Assembly (NCBI GenBank): GCA_024734555.1
Contig: JANPWX010000338.1
Coordinates: 2,691,155 to 2,755,154 of the forward strand
From: Trochalopteron elliotii
Taxonomy: Eukaryota > Chordata > Aves > Passeriformes > Leiothrichidae
Direction: 5' to 3'
DNA: 64,000 nucleotides
Positions within the stretch are counted from its first letter, which is position 1; the number at the start of each line of letters is the position of its first letter. Both the position numbers and the translations under genes were made by a program. Below the pieces are notes generated by a model, which worked only from the letters and a program-made list of their open reading frames with translations, made no database searches and had not been told where the DNA came from. Shown here piece by piece: positions 27,637-40,900 of this stretch.

Positions 27637-29576
27637 AGAATCTCACAGCTGTGGTTAATGTGAAGCCAAACAGTTACACTGGATCAAAGAATGCAGAATT
27701 TCTTGTTACCCTGTGCTGACTTATTCATATATCTGAACTTCAGTTCCCCTAATTGCTTTAGACCTGCAGTGGCAAAAGAACCAGAATTTCTCCAAACTTA
27801 AACAGCACAGAATTAGCATCGGTTAAGACCATGTCATGCTTCAGTGTTAAAAATAGCAAGATACAGATCTATTGATTCTGCTGACATAAGAATTCGCCTC
27901 TCAGTGGAGCAGTCAAAAAAAGAAGAGCTGTTACAATCTATTTACTTTCCTATGTAGTGGTGTCCTCTTTGATCTATATAATAATATTTTTGGATTGTGG
28001 GCTTTTTCAAGATCATGTCACTCAGTAAAATGAGTGCTCCTAGACCATAGTTTGATCACTGCAGAAAGTCTTACACAACTTGCTGTCATCTTTCAGAGCT
28101 TACTATACTCTGCCCTTAGTCATCAGTGTTATTTGGGAGTTACGTTATAGTGGCATCCCTCGTTTCTAGGTGGGATTGATGTTTTATGCTGGTCAGTACA
28201 TGAATGTATGAGGTATTTCACATCAAACTGGAGCAGATGCTCAAACTGAGAATTTTTTTCCAAACAGTTCTGCCATTCTATAAAGCTCTGCTGTCTTCCT
28301 TTTTTTTCTTTGGGAGGTTTGTGTGTGTCTATTTCTTTTTATTTTTTTAACCAATCTTATTTTATTTTCAATAGGAATTAATTTAAAGACCTATTTTATA
28401 CTTGACACTGAACAGCTGTCAGGTGATGCAAAAATTCTGTAGTGATCTGTTCTGGATTCACTGCAATAGAGGCCATGGCTGTCTACCATTACAGCTTTCA
28501 TGAATAATTGATTACTCTAAGGGGAAGCTCTCTGATTCTTTATTTATCTAATAACTCTTTGCCAGCAGACTAGAAAATAGTGAATCATGGAGACATGGGC
28601 ATGGAGAAAGATGGGGACTTTTTCATAACATACACAGATTATGCTCTGTGAGTACAATTATCAGAATTAGTCAAAATATGTGATTTTTTTAAACAATGTA
28701 AAGATTAAAAAAATCAGTGGCTTAACCAAGTTGCTGCAAAGCTATTACCAGATTTTTAAAGTATCTTTCAAATATTTTTTGTGAAAAAAAAAATAGTGAA
28801 ATAAGAAGCATTTTGTTCAATGAATTTGGGGAGGGTGATTTCAATCCTCCAAGTAAAAAAGTCCCTTGAGTAGTTTTTTGTGAAGTTCTCTGCCAAAATG
28901 GTACATATTTTTTAATTGGGACCCTGACTTGCAGACACTATCAGATCAGTGTTGTGGTAGAAGTTAGCTCAGAATAATCCTTTTCATAAAAATCCAAATT
29001 CATGCTTAAAGCAGAGTTTATTCAAAGTAATTTCCTCAAATGACTGTGAAAATAATCTTTGGAGGACTTGTATCTTTCTTAAGTTGTGTAGATGTTGTTT
29101 CAAGGAAGAGATTAATTTATTGGCTCTTGGGATATTATTATTATTTGATAATACTGAGTTATTATGTGCTATTCTGAAAATATATGTACATAATATTCTT
29201 TCACATTTTCATTAATTTTTTTTTTAGTAATTTTATTTAAAATATTCTTGCTTTATTTCTTGAGCTAGCTTTTCTCTGATATAAAAATCACATATTCGTG
29301 TTTGGAGAGGTAAACTTGTTCAGCATTTACAGCTTATACCTTTCTTCAGTAAAGGGAGATTCGTGGATATAAAATTGCACTAAAGATATGTGTTTTAAGA
29401 AAGCTAATGACAGTTTTCTTTGTTTCTTTCTGCATAATTTCTTTGTATAACTGCATGAAGAAGAAATACTAATTTTCAAAGAAATATAGTAGTTTTCTGT
29501 AGATCATGGTATGGCATGATGTAGAATCTGTTTTGAGATTCTGGATAACACAGCACACAGTGGAAGAGCAAAAGCT

Positions 29577-29604
29577 TTTTATTTTTCTTCTTCTCTCTTC
29601 ACAG
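29577..29604 (+). promoter_or_regulatory. 3' splice acceptor with polypyrimidine tract
   Basis: An almost uninterrupted T/C run leads into CACAG immediately before the exon starting at 29605. It is the main reason to treat that exon's ATG as internal. The reading frame is also open without a stop from 29506 into the exon, but that stretch looks intronic. Confidence 0.85.
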
Positions 29605-29715
29605 ATGGACCCAATTCAGAAAGCTGTAATAAATCATACATTCGGGGTTCCTCTTCCTCATCGAAGAAAGCAAATCATATCATGCAACATTTGCCAGCTG
29701 AGATTCAATTCTGAT
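29605..29715 (+). CDS. ZNF385D: Internal coding exon of ZNF385D-like zinc finger gene (first half of finger)
   Basis: The exon is 37 codons with no partial codon at either edge, so it is phase 0 on both sides. It reads [14 protein letters not shown], then a basic PHRRKQ stretch, then [11 protein letters not shown]. The CxxC pair (residues 27 and 30) is the first half of a U1/matrin-type C2H2 zinc finger, completed only by the next exon. ZNF385 proteins are nuclear proteins with several such fingers, linked to RNA or DNA binding. The [10 protein letters not shown] wording fits my recollection of ZNF385D better than ZNF385B, which has a more PPKKK-like stretch. The acceptor is a strong pyrimidine tract ending in cacag; the donor is GTAAGT. 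The exon begins with ATG, but the good acceptor makes this Met most likely internal, with an upstream exon outside the window. A short isoform starting here remains possible. The paralogue assignment is recognition, not a search. Confidence 0.9.
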
Positions 29716-29721
29716 GTAAGT
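29716..29721 (+). promoter_or_regulatory. 5' splice donor GTAAGT
   Basis: Consensus donor directly after the GAT codon (Asp) that ends FNSD. It cuts the zinc finger between its Cys and His pairs, in phase 0. Confidence 0.9.
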
Positions 29722-32700
29722 CAATCATTTTGTATCAGATTAGAAATATGTACTTATCTTCTAGGACGTGCCATAATTTTTAGAAATTGAACCAAAATGA
29801 AACATTGTGATTTCAGTTTGTTGTTCAGCAGATGAAAAGACTGTAGGATGTTTCAAATAAACACAATGGCTTGGTAGTGTTTATACACCCAGCCAGATTT
29901 TCTCTGCCAATATATCGCTGTCAGCTCATCAGCTTCAGTTGTGCTGCACTGATTGTAAATAGGAAAAATTGACTGATCCATTACTGCTAATAATGCTGGT
30001 ATATTTGCTGGATCCTAATTCTTCTGCCAGTCCTGGTTATGTTTACCTTCAGTTGGCATCCTCTGACTCCTCCAGCAATGAAACAGAACAAGCTGAACTG
30101 GAGATGGTCTCTAATACACCTGTCTCCCATAATTACCCAAGGGAGCTGTGCTGTGGTGCTCCTTGCAAAGTAATACCTGTTGTGTCACAGAAAAGCCTCT
30201 TAGGTTTTATCTCTTCTATTTCCTTCTCAGAATCACTGTGCATGCAGACCAAACCTGACTTAGTACTTTTTTTCTGCTATTCTAGGCTCCTCAGGAAATT
30301 TCTTCGCATGGGCATTGGTAGTGGGAACTAATCTTCCCCTGTATAATTCACTATGTAATTTAAATATGGAAGTTACTTCTGTCAGAAGAAAAATGTTTTA
30401 ACTTAGATTGAGGTCAAACCCAAAAGTGTCCACAAGGTTCCTTCCTAATTCTAGTCATAGGAAGAAGTTAAATAATCCTTGTGTACTCTTGCCTCTTTAA
30501 AGGCAGCTATTTATATACAGTTTGTATTATTTTTAGTTTATTGATTATTTATCAAAGCCATGAGCTTGTCAAAAACTTAAACTAAACCTTGAAGCCTAAT
30601 TTTAGGGATTTCCCATTTGGGGGTGAAAATACTGTAGCTCTTTTCATTCTGCCTAGCTCTTTATCCCTTGGAAATAATTTCAAAAATATCTCAGTCACAA
30701 TTTCTGAACCAGTCAGCATCACATATTTAATTTTACTGATGACTCCATGTTATTTAGTTCATTTACTGAATAGACACCTTCTCTTATAACACTGACATAA
30801 TTCTAAAAGAGTGGTGCAAGAAAGGGCAGTACACTCTCTGGAACTGTCATGTCCCTCACAGATAAAAATAGAAGAGTCAAATTAGGGTCTTCCATTTAGA
30901 AGCCAGATGCCAAAATTACGACTGTGGATACTGAGTCATTCATGAGGAGGGGATGATGAGACTTCTGGGCTGCAGTGGATCTTACCAACCAAGCAGCCCA
31001 ATTTATCACTCAAAATTTTCTGCTTTTTCAGCTTTGTCTCAGAAAAAAGCATGTCACACTGAACGAGACACAGTATTGAGCTGAAGGAGAGATCGAATAC
31101 TTCAGTGTTATACCAGAGTGAAACACCTCCTTTCAAAAAGGATATACCATTTCTCTGCAAAAAGGTCTAGACAAAATACAAGATGAACGTATCAGTAAAG
31201 TTACTTAGCCATTAGCATTTAAATGACTTGGATTGATATGTGGAGTGGAAAATTTTCCATCTGAGAAGATCTAGTCATTTTCCAGAATAAAATGTTCAAA
31301 GTAAAAAATCCTTCTACACAGAAACAAACAGCATCAGTGGACACTGATACTTTTTATTCAGAGGACTAATCTGCTCCCATACTGCTCCTTTTCTGCTGCT
31401 CTTAGAAAGGATTCAGAAGAAGAGAGAGGGAAGCAGCAGAGGCCATTTTCAGCGCCACCTACGGTGTCCAAAAACCTGGTTTCAGAAGACATCTATTGAT
31501 TTAAGCTGTTCACAGAAAACTCTTGGAAGTCTAGCTGATATTTATCTGTCCCTTCACACCTTCAGGTGTTAGAGGCTTGAACTCAAATAGCCAGCACTGT
31601 TCAGGAGGTTGTTTTAATGCTCCCCTCTCTCTAATAGATCAATATTATCTCTACAGAATGGGGAGACCTTCTTGATGAGTAAGTTTCTTTTTTTCACTTT
31701 TAATATTCACCTGAGTTTTAAAGCAACCACAGTATTGATTGATGGAGAGATTATGATCCAAAATCCAGCCACTGATTAACCTGGAATGATTTTCACTACC
31801 ACACAGAGGCAATTTTTGGATATTTTTATGATGGTGTCTTCTCATTCCAGTGCTTATAGTTATTACTTCTGAAAATCACAAAGTGCTCTGCTGAGGTGTT
31901 CAAGAAATAATTTGTAGTCAGAGTTCCACTGCAGTTTAGGAATGTTTTTTTCTTCAACATGAGGGGAATAGGCAGAGCTATTTCCTCCCTTGCTTAGGTA
32001 ATTTTGAAATGTCCATCTGTGTTTGAAGCAAAAATGTGGTAAACTAAAGATTCAATATTGGGATTCAAAGAAAAAAATTCTTTGAAGAAAAAGAGATGTT
32101 AGCTATCATTTTTTGATAACTCTACCATGAATGGCAAGCACGCACATTGTAATTCTTTCTCCTATTATCATGAAAAAGTTTTCATTTACTTAATATTCCT
32201 ACCTTTCATTTTCATCATATTTTGTTGAACACAATTTAAATCCATAACAGCAATAAATAACTTTTCTGTCTAGGAACCCAGGCTTTGTGTCTATTCTACC
32301 AATATGTCTCTATTTTTAGATGCGGGAGATAGGTTTTATCAGAGAGTAATGAATAGAAATTCCATTTGCCCGCTGCACAACAATATTATGAAAATGTTTA
32401 CAATAAAGCTCGTCTGTGGGATTTTTCTTTCTTGCATAGAATACACAATTTTCTCCCTTTAGAGATTTCTTTAAGAGCACCAGAGGTTTTTTTTTTCTGG
32501 TTACATGGTATCAAAATCACATTTAAAAAAGATGAGAAAAGGCAGTACAATGGTCTAAAATCATTTAGGTTCTTTGTAAAGGAGTTATCTATAAATCTTC
32601 ATGACAGCTGTGTGTTCAGTATTTCTTTTTAAAATAAATCTCATACAAGGGAAGGGAGAAATGTGCAAATAACCAAAGCCTATCTGTGCTGAGCAAAAAC

Positions 32701-33619
32701 ATTAGAACAGCAAAGATAGGTTTTGTGGAGTCCATTTCAAGCAATTTTTTTTTTTTTGAAAAATCTACATATATAATTTAGACTCATATTGTGCATTCAG
32801 TCTAGGGTGAAACATTTAAGTACATGCTCAGCTGCAAGTGCCTATGTTGTGACTTGGATGTTGGCAGCTGCTGAGGGCTAGGGCACCAGTAAATGCTTGC
32901 TTTGTAGCAAACATTCAATCTGTATCTCTGAGATCTAAAAGTATCTGTAAAATGTAGTCCAGCCAACTTCAATAGGGGGTAATTCAGGTGCCTGTAGGTA
33001 GCTGTAGGAGTAAATTTTCTGCTTATGGCCTGGAAAAAAAAGAAAATAAAGAAAAAGCCACTTACTGATTTTTCCTGCCTTGACTATTTCATCTACCTTT
33101 GCCCATGAGTTTATTTGATGAAGTTACATAGTTGTCAGTGTCTGTCAACAAGGTCAATTTTTTCCAAATGGATTACCTTTTTCTTCCCTCTCATTTAACG
33201 AGATGGCTGATTGATGACCCAGTTTGCCTTTAAAGAAAGGTTGGGCAGAATTCTGATGTGTTCACAGGACTTGAATTCTATTATGATACACTTTAAAAAT
33301 ATTTCCAATATGAGCCAGAAATTACTGTTTGACTTAAATGGCAACAGTAGTAATATTTCCCTGCAAATCAGGGATGCTCATCAGTCCTTATTTGTTGGGT
33401 TTTTTACCTTATTTTTCTCCATCTCTATGAAACAAAGGTATCACCGAATTGATATATTGTTCCACTGTATGAATTTGTCAGGATTCAGAAGGTGGTCTTC
33501 CGTTAAAACAACAGTGAAGGATTTTTTTGATGAGATGGATGAAATATAACTCTGTAGTATTTTACTATGGTTCTAATTTTTGTGGAGAAAGTAGCAGGAG
33601 CAGAGGACTAATATCCTAT

Positions 33620-35057
33620 TTAAGGTATGCTTGATATCTAGAACAAAAGATTAATGTATCAACTTGCAAGGGCCTAGGGTATAATGAGGTGATAATAAAC
33701 AGTCAACATGAATTTGTCAAGAACAAATCATGTCAAATGAATCTAATTTTTTTCCTTTGACAGGGTAATTGGGCTAATGGATAATAGGGAGTAAATAGAT
33801 GTGACATATTTTGGCTTTAACAAGGGTTTATACAGTCCTGTACGACAGTTCTGTAAAGTAAGTAGGAGAATGTGGTCCATCCAGGTGAAATTATTAAAAG
33901 TTGGTTGCACAACAGAATGAAGAACTGCAGTGAGTGGAACTGCTGATGGTTTCCTGTGAAAACAAAAGGTCGCAACAAGTCAGGATCTGCAAGAGTCTCT
34001 TCCATGCTTATTGCTACTCTAATTTTTCATTAGCAATGTGCCTGACAGAATAGAGAATATGCCAGTTTTGTGAATGACATCTAGATGAAGGGTGGCAGCC
34101 TCTTGATGGATGGTGGTAAGTTCCAGATCTCGGTCCAAAATTATCTCCAGTTGGAGAAAAAGTCTGGAATTCTGACAAGTGCAGTAAATAAAAGCATGAA
34201 CTATTGTGCTTAGACTGGAAAAAGTAAATGCGCAAGTACTAAAATGAATAAATGTCGGGCTTAATAGCATTATGAATCATAATCCAAATGTGATGGCTAA
34301 TGCAGAAAAAAAAAAAAAAGAAAAACTTACCCAACTAATCCTATGATATTTTTTCCCCCAAATATGAGATTTATCAATAAGTAAGTGTTTCACAGCAAAT
34401 ATTCAAGAACAGCCCTACTGAGAAGGTCTGGGGATGCTTGTGGATGAGAGGCTGGACATGGCCCAGCAATACGTACCTGCAGCCCAGAAAACCTAACAGG
34501 TCTTGGGCTGCATTCAAAGTGGTGTGGGCAGCAGATGAAGGGAGGAGATTGTCCTCTGCTCTACTCTTTAAGACCCCACCTTGAGCACTGCATCCAGCAT
34601 TAAGATCCTCAGCACAGGAAAGACATGGACCTGTTGGAGCACATCCAGAGGAGGGACACCAAGATGATTGGTGGGCTTGAACACCTCTTCTGTGAGGAAA
34701 GCTGAGAGAGTTGGAGTTGTTCAGCCTGGAGAAGGGAGTACAGCAGGGATCACTGTGGCCTTTCAGAGATTAGAAGAAGGGAACAAACTTTTGGACAAGA
34801 AGTAACGGTTTTAAACTGAAGGAGAGTCAATTAGATCAGACGTAAGAAATAAGTTTATTAAAATGAGGGTGATAGAACACTGGAATGGGTTTCCAAAGAG
34901 ATGGATGTCCCATCCCTGAAAGTATCCAAGGTCAGGTTGAACTGACCTCTGAGCAACCTGATTTAGTTCAAGATATCCCTGCTTCTTGCAGAGGTGCTAA
35001 ATTAGATGACCTTTAAAAGGTCCCTTTTAAATCAAACTATTCTGTGATTCTATAGGT
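33620..35057 (+). mobile_element. Old, long CR1 LINE copy (reverse transcriptase region to 3' end), inactive
   Basis: About 1.4 kb of one CR1 copy in element order. Near 33715-33850 is nucleotide similarity to the CR1 segment encoding the RT motif around YLDFSKAFDTV (here gacatattttggctttaaca), with stops and substitutions. Near 34040-34200 is the segment around the FADDT motif and its downstream helix. From 34430 comes the 3' part (gagaggctggacatggccca, aacacctcttctgtgaggaa, gttcagcctggagaaggg). The copy ends with ttctgtgattctatag near 35057. The coding part is broken throughout. The wording resembles CR1 types shared with turtles and crocodilians more than young chicken subfamilies, suggesting an old insertion. 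The 5' edge is uncertain by about 80 bases, and an A-rich stretch sits inside at 34306. Confidence 0.8.
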
Positions 35058-36042
35058 TGAAATTGGCAATGCGTCTGGTGAAGAATTATTTATAACAGTG
35101 ATCATCACACCAAACGAAAGCATAATTAGTTGCAGAATTTAGAACACATCCACTAGTATGACAAGATGTGAAAAAAATTCACTCAGCTAGGGAGAGCAGA
35201 AAGAACTGGATAGATGTACAGCAAAAAAGACCAGGAAAATATAGTTGGCTTTTCCATATCTGAAAGGGAGTAAATAAGAGTTTAGTGACCAATTGATATT
35301 TATGTTACTTTGTTTTGATAGATAAACAAATTTGACTAATTCTTCAGATTAATTTGATTTAAGAGATTTTTTGTTGGACTGCTTTGTGAAACAATTTTAA
35401 CTGTAATGGTTAGTGAAGTTCTGGAAGGAAACGTAGGGACAGTTGAGGGGTGCCTGTTGGCAGAGAGTATTCACAAATTGGGCACCTGTTTCTGAGGCGG
35501 AACAAGAGATGGTGAGTGTAATCCCACACCTCAGAGAGAGATTAGATGACATCCTGCTTGACTAATTTACAAATCTCTCTCCGTAGTTTGGAAGATATAA
35601 TAGAGATTTCCTCATCCATGCCCAATGACACTCACACCTGGCCTGCGGCCTCTGTTTGCAAAGAGAGGGGAACTTTAAAATATTGGTCCATTAAGAACCC
35701 AGAAAGCCTGATACAGTTAAATGCTAGAAGTAATTTAGTATTTCACCCTTCTGATTTGAAATCTGTTGTTGGTCAATTTGCAGAGATATGCTTAAATGGT
35801 ATTTGAAGCAATCAGTGCTATTTGCCTCAATCACTGTTCCGTTTGTGGCTATAACCACAGGGTCTTATTCTTTCCATGTTTTGTTGTACTTCCAATTATG
35901 GGCTAGATTCAAATTTACAATTAAGATAGAGATTTAGAATCCTGGTTTGGTATAAACCAAATAATTTCTGCTTGAATTTTAGTGCTCAGCTTTTTTAAGC
36001 AAAGTCACTTTTGTCAGGTATTATTAGCCATCAAGCACTTCT

Positions 36043-36065
36043 ATTGATTGATTGATTGATTGATT
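36043..36065. repeat. (ATTG)n microsatellite
   Basis: Five ATTG units and a partial sixth. Confidence 0.9.
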
Positions 36066-37051
36066 ATCTTCGGGCATTTTATTTTCTGTCTTTCCAAACC
36101 AGTTTGCTTGTGTTATATTAATTTGTCAGCCTGGTTCTTTAAGAAAAATTCTTTTGCATAAATATTTACAGACGCTCAGTATGCCCTTAAAATCAGTATT
36201 ACTATATGAGGGTACAGTGTTGATTGCAGCAGTTGTACCTGAGCAAGCATAAAACTTCATCCACATTTATCTTATTCATGTATATATATGATTTATATAT
36301 TTCTGTAACTGTCTCTCTGTATATATGCTACATCTTTCTAATAATGCACCATCTTTCCTGTAGTATGGAGTTAAAGTAAGGAGAAAGAAATACTGATTCC
36401 AGTTACAGAATTCCACATGCTATTTATTTGAGATCAGAATATGAGTCAGAATGGAAATACATTCAAAGTGGATATTTTTTCCAGAGGTGTTGATCTCTGG
36501 TGTTCGTTGTAAAAAGTACCAAGTAATCACAGAAAATGATTAGCGTGGAGATTTCTTTGGGATATCTGGCATTTGCATCAATACAATATAGAAACAGTGA
36601 AGAATTGCTAACAAAGTATTTAATTACTTGATTTTTTGGCATTCCAATAGTCTAATCAAATAGCACTGAATATTATTGAATGAAAAATTTTGAAAACAAC
36701 CTGGTATATCCTCTGCCCAGTATGATGTTCAGTGGAGTCTGTTTTTATAGGCTTAGCCTGCATAGTTTAGAAGCATTACTTCCTCTTTCCTAGACCACAG
36801 TTTTAAAGATTGTAATATGAATTGCAGTCAGATCCTGTGCAGCTCTGGGTTTTCCTATTCTAGAGCATCCAAATTTATTTTTGGTATTTTTATTTTCATT
36901 TTTTAAATACTTATTTTGAAAGAAAATAATCCTTATTTGCTCATATATAACCTTTTTCATGAAGGAAATAAGTAACTTAATTTATAGATTATGAAATCCA
37001 GAATAATCTGAATTTAACAGTAGTAATAAATTTTCACATAACCTCCAATTT

Positions 37052-37075
37052 CTTAAGCATTCTAGAATGCTTAAG
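37052..37075. repeat. Perfect 24-bp palindrome without spacer
   Basis: The half-site CTTAAGCATTCT is followed directly by its exact complement AGAATGCTTAAG, centred between bases 37063 and 37064. The flanks do not continue the symmetry cleanly. Confidence 0.9.
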
Positions 37076-37759
37076 TAGAAAGTATAAATAATTTCCTTTT
37101 GTTGCATAAAGTACTTTTCCCATAATTTTCACTTTCTATACAGTACTCTTATGAATCTATACCAAGTACCAAGTAGAAGCAGAAATTATTCATATCTGAC
37201 AGATTACCTTGTTCAGCTTTGAAGCACTTTTGATATTTGAACTCCAGAATACTTTTGAAGTATTTTTAGTGTTGAACTGAGTTCTCTGACTGAAATCATA
37301 AGGTTGTGACTATTTCTTTGCCTCTTAAGCACTGGCAGCAATCAAAATATTCTGCGTGGCCCTCAGTAACTGCTGTGAGTGTTCTCTATGTGGTGTGCAA
37401 GCTGTGGAGTTTTCTAGACAAAATCACTACACAAAATCTTGATAATCCTTGTCCTTATCTCCTCTTTTTGAATGAAAGTCTAGAAGATCTGTGCTGTCCT
37501 AGAACATGGAGCAGCCTGGGGGTATCAGGCCCACAGGGACATTGCCTGAAGTCCTGAAGTCAGTAGGAAAGAAGAAGGTTTTAAGTGACTGAAATTCAGT
37601 AAAGAACATTGTTAATGTCAGCTGTTTTCTTAGGTGGTTGCTGGTGGGGAGAGATGGAGTGCCTTGGTGTCCACTCTATTCATGGTACAAGACTTACACT
37701 TTCCTCTCAAAATTCACTCTTAAGCCATGTTCAGCAGTGGTAGTAGAAGAGGGAATGTC

Positions 37760-37915
37760 CAACTGAAGCACTGGAACAGGCTCCCAAGGGAAGTGGTTGG
37801 GTCACCATCCTTGGAGGTAAAGATGGGTAGAAGTTGTACTTAGGGACGTGGCAATGCTGGGTTAACAGTTGGACTCGACAATCTTAAATGTCTTTTCTAA
37901 TCTAAACTATTTTAT
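37760..37915 (+). mobile_element. CR1 LINE 3' fragment, diverged
   Basis: It begins near gaagcactggaacaggctcc and contains caagggaagtggttgggtca and ccatccttggaggt. It ends in taatctaaactattttat, a worn CR1 terminus. About 155 bases, same orientation as the gene. Confidence 0.75.
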
Positions 37916-40900
37916 ATACCAAGAAGACAGGAAAATCTAATCCTTTCAGCTACCTGGTCCCTGAACATGCAGGGTTGAGGAGAAATGTCTAATGTCTATG
38001 TCAGCTGAATATCAGAGTCACTATAGGAATGTGATCCTGGAGAGATTAAAACATTCAGCTGATCATCAGGTGTTACTGTGCAGGACTTAGATTATGTCAA
38101 ACAAACTTTTTATTTTCATTTGGCAGTTCTTGCTTCCTACCTCTGCTCTGTTAGGTTACTTCATTTTCAAAGCTCTCACTTATTTTGATAAAACAAAGCA
38201 ATTGTGCAGAAGGTTTGACATCTCTTTTAAATTACTAGAGTTTGCCAGAAATTATATGTGATCAGGCAATTGCTCTCTCTTGATAGTCCTGTTTATAAAT
38301 TGCAAAAGATTAATGACTAGTATTCTGACTGTGGAATATGAAGACAAATTAGTTTAAAAGGTTTCTGCTTGTGGCACTGAAGAGAATGGTTGCAGTATTT
38401 GCCCTTTTGGGGCCAACTTTTAACTTTAGGTGGGCGTGGATCTCAGAACTGCAAAGAGCTGAAGGAAAGGCAGAGGTGACAGCAGTTATTAAGACAGAAA
38501 GTCTGAAATAAAAGCAGCCTCCCTTCTCATGTCTGTGTGTTACTGCCAGGAATTTCCTTTCTCTTAAGAAATGATTAAATTAACATATAAGAATGTATCA
38601 GAAAACATTATATTGAGAGGCAGCATGCAGGCCTAAATGGTCTCATAGGTCCTAGATCTTCCAAAATCTGCTTTCAGTGGATTATCTGTTACTCACGGAG
38701 ATGTCTTCCCAGCAAATTACAAATGCGTTTCCAGTTGTTTTAATTGGTTTGATTCTGTAACTACATTCTTTGGGTTACAACAGAGTCAAAGATTTTGTGC
38801 CTGGAGGAGGGTGGAGGAATATGTGAATGGAATTCAAGTGCTAAAGTTGGGCAACTAGAGGCTAACCAGAGCTTCTTTGAAGTTTTTGGCTGGAATTGTG
38901 GGAAAGAGGACAATGCTCAGTATTTTTTTTAACTGTACATTGAAAAACACCATTTTATTCATGAGGGAATTGGTATAGACAGGGGGAAAGATGGTATAAA
39001 AGAGGGGAAAGGAAGTCTCTCTTCCAGTTCTGTATTGTGACATTCATGGAAAAATCCACCTTTTTAAGCTGCAAGGAGAGAAATCACTTCAATTTTTGCC
39101 CTACACTCGTGTTTGAGGCAGTTTTTTTCCTGTCAGCTTCTTCAGTTAACATGCAAAATCAGTCAACTCTAAAAAGCAATTGAAATTTAAGAATAAGTGT
39201 GCTAGGGAGTCTTTAAAGAAACCGCTTTCCATAAGCAAGTCCTCACATCAAAGGAAAGAAAAATTTTAAATTCTTTGTTGTGCAATCTTCATCTAGCATT
39301 TTTTTTAGTCTGTTTTAAGTTCTTACTTTCACATTTATTTTAAAAAGAAGAATTCATACAGTAGAGAATCTGACATTCTGGATTATTAATAGTAGGTGCA
39401 GATAACAGATTTCATTTCAACAGATAACATTGTAAAAGTGGGAAAACATTGGCTCTTCCAGTTACCAAGCAGTGACTCCTTGTTCACTTTCTCAGGCACT
39501 GATGAGAACATAAAAAAGAACCAAAGACAAACAGACGGGGTATATGCCATTCTAGGTTACAGAAAGAGTAAGTGAAGAAAATGTACAGCAAATTATATTT
39601 TTTATCAAGGCCACTCTGCCACCCCCAATAATTTCTTCTAAAAATGCATTAAGAGTAAAGTATTGCTTATACTTGGCTTTGGTTGATGATACTTTCTTCC
39701 AACACCCATAGAATCTCTCCAAGTCATGTTACGCAGACTCTGGAAACCTAATTTTTTTCTCTTTTTGGTCAGTAAATTTGCACTCCCTTAGGTACTTGCA
39801 ATATATTCTTTTCCACTGTATCTGTGCAGCCTCTTCTTGGAATAAATATAATGTTTCCTTTTGAAAGAATTGCTATTAAACACAACTGCCCCTGATGTAA
39901 ACAAATTCCACTTCAGAACCTCCAGGCCTGACTTTTTCAGCTCCCGAGTTCTTTTATCACTGCTCTCATGTCTTTTACAGTCTCTGGAGATACTGCTATT
40001 CTGTGTACTTACTTACATCACAGCTAACAGCTGGGAGCCTTATCCTCTGAAGGGGTGGAAGTGCAACCCAATACCTCCTTTTAAAAGCTTTATATTGGGA
40101 TAAAAAAGCACACATTTGAACTATACTTTTGAGGGCGTATTGTCCACACTTGTGCTTTTTTTTTTTTTTAGCTCAATTGAAAGTGAAGTCTTTCAAGGTT
40201 TTAAATGGTTAAAAGGGACCGACTTCTTTTCAGCAAAGAATTCCATATGGCACTTACAGCTAACTCCCCTGTGGACTTTCAAAACTGAATCATGAATTCA
40301 AATCATGTCTTAAATTTGAGGTAATGATCTAATGGTAGACCATACTGGTACTTTCATATGTATAATTATTTGATGAGGTGATCTCAAAGTATGGTTTTAA
40401 AAATACAAGGATTTAGTCTGTTTGGTATTTAGATAGGTCTCATTGGGTTGTGGTGGGATTACTTTAGATAGAAATGCATGGCAAATGTACTGAATTAATT
40501 TATGTTAGCAATTTTTTGATGGGTATAAATGTTTCTTTTTATCCCTTAGAAAGGAGATTTTATAAGGTAGTCTCTGAACAGGTTTTATCCTTTCCCCAGC
40601 ATAGCCTATTTTCTCTGCATCAGCAGACTTGTCATGATAATCAACTTTTTTGTCGCAACCATCAATCACTCCTGATTACAGCTGGGGAGAAGTTCTGTTC
40701 TGTTGATCAGCCCATCAGTGCACATAATGTTACACCTGGAGACAAGTGAAAATCATCCCTCGGTGGGAGAATCGCTTGTCTTCAAGCCTTTTGTCTGAAG
40801 TATTTTAATTTACATTTAGAATATTGAAATTGTCAGTGCTTTCTTTGATTTTTTTTATTTCTTTGACAAAAATAATAAGTTTAGTTGATCTTTCCCTACA

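Larger units (their letters stand above)
1..29604 (+). other. Upstream intron of ZNF385D-like gene (partial)
   Basis: This is AT-rich sequence without a supportable coding exon, about 29.6 kb up to the acceptor. Within it I see a 24-bp tandem duplication near 6206, a pyrimidine tract near 6643, a solo LTR at about 10981-11549, inverted repeats at 4960, 17067, 22470, 24163 and 27482, and a CR1 tail at 26861-27006. Stretches 1-4950, 6700-10980, 11550-17060, 17090-22420 and 24490-26860 hold no repeat or gene I recognise. Open frames there are short and codon-random. The exception in length is one of 179 codons on the minus strand (7547-8086), without a recognisable domain. Confidence 0.8.

Noticed and set aside
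29506..29790. Using the ATG at 29506 and reading through 29605-29790 as one gene
   Set aside because: The strong acceptor before 29605, the donor after 29715 and the restored finger with 58138 show that the flanks are intron.
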